In this document: one piece after another, positions 3,671-5,754 of the stretch | Position numbering within the stretch: the stretch's first letter is position 1 | How the letters are laid out: each line of letters begins with the position of its first letter | NCBI GenBank assembly: GCA_900545875.1 | Contig: URAQ01000118.1 | Location: 1 to 5,754 of the forward strand | DNA: 5,754 nt | Source: an uncultured Collinsella sp. | GTDB taxonomy: Bacteria > Actinomycetota > Coriobacteriia > Coriobacteriales > Coriobacteriaceae | Direction of reading: 5' to 3' | The notes under the pieces: generated by a model | Database searches by the model: none | What the model saw: only the letters and a program-made list of their open reading frames with translations | Told to the model about the DNA's origin: nothing | Program-made: the position numbers and the translations under genes

Positions 3671-5083
3671 ATGACCAAGAACCGCACCGAGGTCGCGGAC
3701 ATCGACCGCAGCCTCTACGACTTCACCTATGGCGAGGAGGGATTCGAGCGCCTCGACGCCGGCATCACGCCCGACATCGTGCGCGAGATCAGCGCCAAAA
3801 AGGACGAGCCGCAGTGGATGCTCGACCTGCGCTTAAAGTCCCTCGAAATCTTCAACCGCTTCCCGGATCCGACGTGGGGCCCCTCCATCGAGGGCCTGGA
3901 CATGGACAACATCGTCACCTACGTCAAGCCCAACACCGACCAAAAGCACGACTGGCAGTCGGTGCCCGACGACATCAAGAACACCTTTGAGCGCCTAGGC
4001 ATCCCCGAGGCCGAGCGTAGCTACCTGGCGGGTGTCGGCGCGCAGTACGACTCCGAGCTCGTCTACCACAACATGCAGGACACCGCGTCCAAGATGGGCA
4101 TCGTCTACTCCGGTATTGAGGAAGCCCTGCACGATCCGCAGTGGGAACCGCTCATCCACGAGAAGTTTATGACACTCATCCCGCCCACCGACCACAAGTT
4201 TGCGGCCCTGCACGGCGCCGTATGGTCCGGCGGCTCGTTTGTCTACGTGCCCAAGGGCACCAAGCTCGATTTCCCGCTGCAGAGCTACTTCCGCCTCAAC
4301 GCCAAGGGTGCCGGCCAGTTTGAGCACACGCTCATCATCGTCGAGGACGATGCCGACCTGCACTTTATCGAGGGTTGCTCCGCGCCCAAGTACAACGTTG
4401 CCAACCTCCACGCCGGCGCTGTGGAGCTCTTTGTGGGCAAACGCGCACACCTGCGCTACTCGACCATCGAGAACTGGTCCAAGAACATGTACAACCTCAA
4501 CACCAAGCGCGCGCGCGTGGACGAGGATGGCGACATCGAGTGGATCAGCGGCTCCTTCGGCAGCCACGTGGGCTACCTCTACCCCATGAGCGTGCTCAAC
4601 GGTCGCCGCGCCCGGTCGAGCTTTACCGGCATCACCTTTGCCGGCGCCGGTCAGAACCTCGATACCGGCTGCAAGGTCGTGCTCAACGCGCCCGAGACCT
4701 CGGCAACCGTCGAGACCAAGGGCATCTCCAAGAGCGGCGGCATTCAGACCTTCCGCAGCTCTATCGTTGCCACACCCAAGGCCGAGGGCTCCAAGGCAAC
4801 CGTGAGCTGCCAGTCGCTCATGCTCGACGACCAGAGCCGCTCCGACACCATCCCCGCCATGGACATCCGCGCCAAGAACGTCGACATCGGCCACGAGGCC
4901 ACCATCGGCCGCATCGGCGACGATAAGGTGTTCTACCTGATGAGCCGCGGTATCTCGGAGGAAGAGGCCCGTACCATGATCGTCAACGGCTTTGCCAACC
5001 CGGTCTCCAAGGAGCTGCCGCTGGAGTACGCCGTCGAGATGAACAACCTGATCAAGCTCGAGATGGAAGGAGCGATCGGATAA
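3671..5083 (+). CDS. sufB: SufB, scaffold subunit of the SufBCD Fe-S cluster assembly complex
   Basis: SufB pairs with SufD and two SufC subunits in the cytosol and carries the nascent Fe-S cluster. The 470-residue length is close to the family's usual 465-495. Family signatures include the WGPSIEGLD region near the N-terminus, VWSGGSFVYVPKG in the middle, EGCSAPKY with Cys236 (equivalent to E. coli Cys254), and the C-terminal block HEATIGRIGDDKVFYLMSRG followed by MIVNGF. The catalytic pair is intact: Cys380 in VSCQSLMLD and Glu409 in GHEAT are 29 residues apart, exactly the spacing of E. coli Cys405 and Glu434. The ATG at 3671 follows an AAAGGGG site. The stop overlaps the sufD start as TAATG. 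A 299-codon open frame on the opposite strand within this gene is a composition shadow. Confidence 0.97.
   Translation: MTKNRTEVADIDRSLYDFTYGEEGFERLDAGITPDIVREISAKKDEPQWMLDLRLKSLEIFNRFPDPTWGPSIEGLDMDNIVTYVKPNTDQKHDWQSVPDDIKNTFERLGIPEAERSYLAGVGAQYDSELVYHNMQDTASKMGIVYSGIEEALHDPQWEPLIHEKFMTLIPPTDHKFAALHGAVWSGGSFVYVPKGTKLDFPLQSYFRLNAKGAGQFEHTLIIVEDDADLHFIEGCSAPKYNVANLHAGAVELFVGKRAHLRYSTIENWSKNMYNLNTKRARVDEDGDIEWISGSFGSHVGYLYPMSVLNGRRARSSFTGITFAGAGQNLDTGCKVVLNAPETSATVETKGISKSGGIQTFRSSIVATPKAEGSKATVSCQSLMLDDQSRSDTIPAMDIRAKNVDIGHEATIGRIGDDKVFYLMSRGISEEEARTMIVNGFANPVSKELPLEYAVEMNNLIKLEMEGAIG
5068..5072 (+). promoter_or_regulatory. Ribosome binding site of sufD inside the end of sufB
   Basis: AGGAG lies 10 nt before the ATG at 5083, within the last codons of sufB. 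With the TAATG overlap this supports coupled translation of sufB and sufD. Confidence 0.6.
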
Positions 5084-5754
5084 TGAAACAGACCACCAAC
5101 ACCGCTGCTACCATCCTTGAGCAGGTTAATGCGATGCCGGCTGCCACTTGGGGTTGGCTCAAGATGAACCAGACCAAGCTCGAGCTCTCTGACGAGCTTG
5201 CCGCCGCTCCCACCGAGGCCGTTGAGGTCGAGGGCTTGGACGAGCAGTTTACCGGCGTGGCAGACGCGTTTGAAGCCGCCATGGACGCTATGGCCGAGCG
5301 TTTCCCCGAGCGCCGCGCCTCCGCCCCCGGCGATGCCGCCGACCGCGCCCGTATCACGCCCGAGACCGAGCTCGACGTGCCTGCGACCTCCGTCTACCAG
5401 GCCGGCGCCATCAAGCTCGAGGAGGAGCTCTCCCCTGCCGAGGCCTTCGAGACTGGCATGGGCGAGGCTGCCTACACCTACCTGGCCGACCACGCTACCA
5501 AGCGCATCGTCATCGATGTGCCCGCATACAAGCACGCCACGGTTACCGTGCGCGTGAGCGCTGTCGATGCCGCCGCGGCCATCGCCGCCATCGACGTCGT
5601 CGCCCGTCCCCAGTCGACGCTCGATCTACATATTGCCCTAGACTCCCCCGTTACCGGCGAGGGTGTCGTGGGCTCCGTGCTACGCGTGTGCGCCCACGAG
5701 TACGCCACCGTCAACGTGACCTGCACGCAGACGCTCGACGATAGCTGGATCGCG
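5083..5754 (+). CDS. sufD: SufD, scaffold partner of SufB (3' end beyond window)
   Basis: An open frame of 224 codons runs from the ATG at 5083 to the window edge with no stop. It begins MKQTTNTAATILEQVNAMPA and then TWGWLKMNQTKLEL, like the N-terminal W-x-x-L/K segment of SufD proteins. An Ala/Glu-rich region (about 36-140) follows, and from about residue 140 come alternating hydrophobic strands (RIVIDVPAYKHATVTVRV; STLDLHIALDSPVTGEGVVG) that fit the start of the beta-helix core shared by SufB and SufD. The similarity is weaker than for sufB, and the assignment leans on position directly after sufB with a TAATG overlap. SufD stabilises the SufB-SufC complex and is needed for iron acquisition. 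The C-terminal half, where most conserved residues lie, is not in the window, so a divergent SufB-like paralogue cannot be excluded. Confidence 0.85.
   Translation, partial: MKQTTNTAATILEQVNAMPAATWGWLKMNQTKLELSDELAAAPTEAVEVEGLDEQFTGVADAFEAAMDAMAERFPERRASAPGDAADRARITPETELDVPATSVYQAGAIKLEEELSPAEAFETGMGEAAYTYLADHATKRIVIDVPAYKHATVTVRVSAVDAAAAIAAIDVVARPQSTLDLHIALDSPVTGEGVVGSVLRVCAHEYATVNVTCTQTLDDSWIA

Noticed and set aside
3995..4894. 299-codon minus-strand open frame inside sufB
   Set aside because: The frame is antisense to a strongly conserved gene in GC-rich DNA. Its Gly/Val/Leu/Ala-rich sequence is a typical codon-mirror product.
4933..5535. 200-codon minus-strand open frame across the sufB-sufD junction
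   Set aside because: It is antisense to two real genes, has low-complexity Gly/Leu/Val-rich composition and has no independent start signal.

Overview
The window looks like chromosomal DNA of a high-GC Gram-positive gut bacterium of the Coriobacteriia, most likely Collinsella or a close relative. This is inferred from GC- and C-ending codon use in the suf genes, a sortase-anchored Ser/Asp/Gly-rich surface protein, and an Rrf2 regulator divergent from a sufC-sufB-sufD operon. The genus was not confirmed by any search. No tRNA, rRNA, CRISPR array or mobile element was seen.

Left part (1-2062). A minus-strand reading frame begins near position 78 and runs off the left edge. About 200 bp without a gene follow, containing a strong hairpin terminator. 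That terminator ends a large minus-strand gene (281-2062) for a 593-residue secreted protein. The protein has a signal peptide, a globular head with a lysozyme-like ES-x-GN ... GYYQF pattern, a long low-complexity stalk, a ten-threonine tract and an MPKTG wall-sorting signal.

Centre (2063-2857). A 139-bp gap with CAACAAC-type repeats separates the surface gene from a minus-strand Rrf2/IscR-like regulator (2202-2633). Between the regulator and the divergent suf operon lie two 31-bp palindromic elements of nearly identical sequence in opposite orientation. Each is bounded by TGGGACAA / TTGTCCCA arms, and their centres are 44 bp apart. They are the best candidates for the regulator's operators and the most striking non-coding structure here.

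Right part (2858-5754). sufC (ATPase), sufB (scaffold subunit with its Cys/Glu pair) and the first 224 codons of sufD form a tight operon, with a 12-nt gap and then a TAATG overlap. Together they make the SufBCD iron-sulfur cluster assembly complex. The expected circuit is that the regulator senses Fe-S cluster status and controls itself and the suf operon through the shared divergent region. The ordinary SUF machinery is well known; the operator architecture, the regulator's altered ligand pattern and the surface protein deserve the second look.
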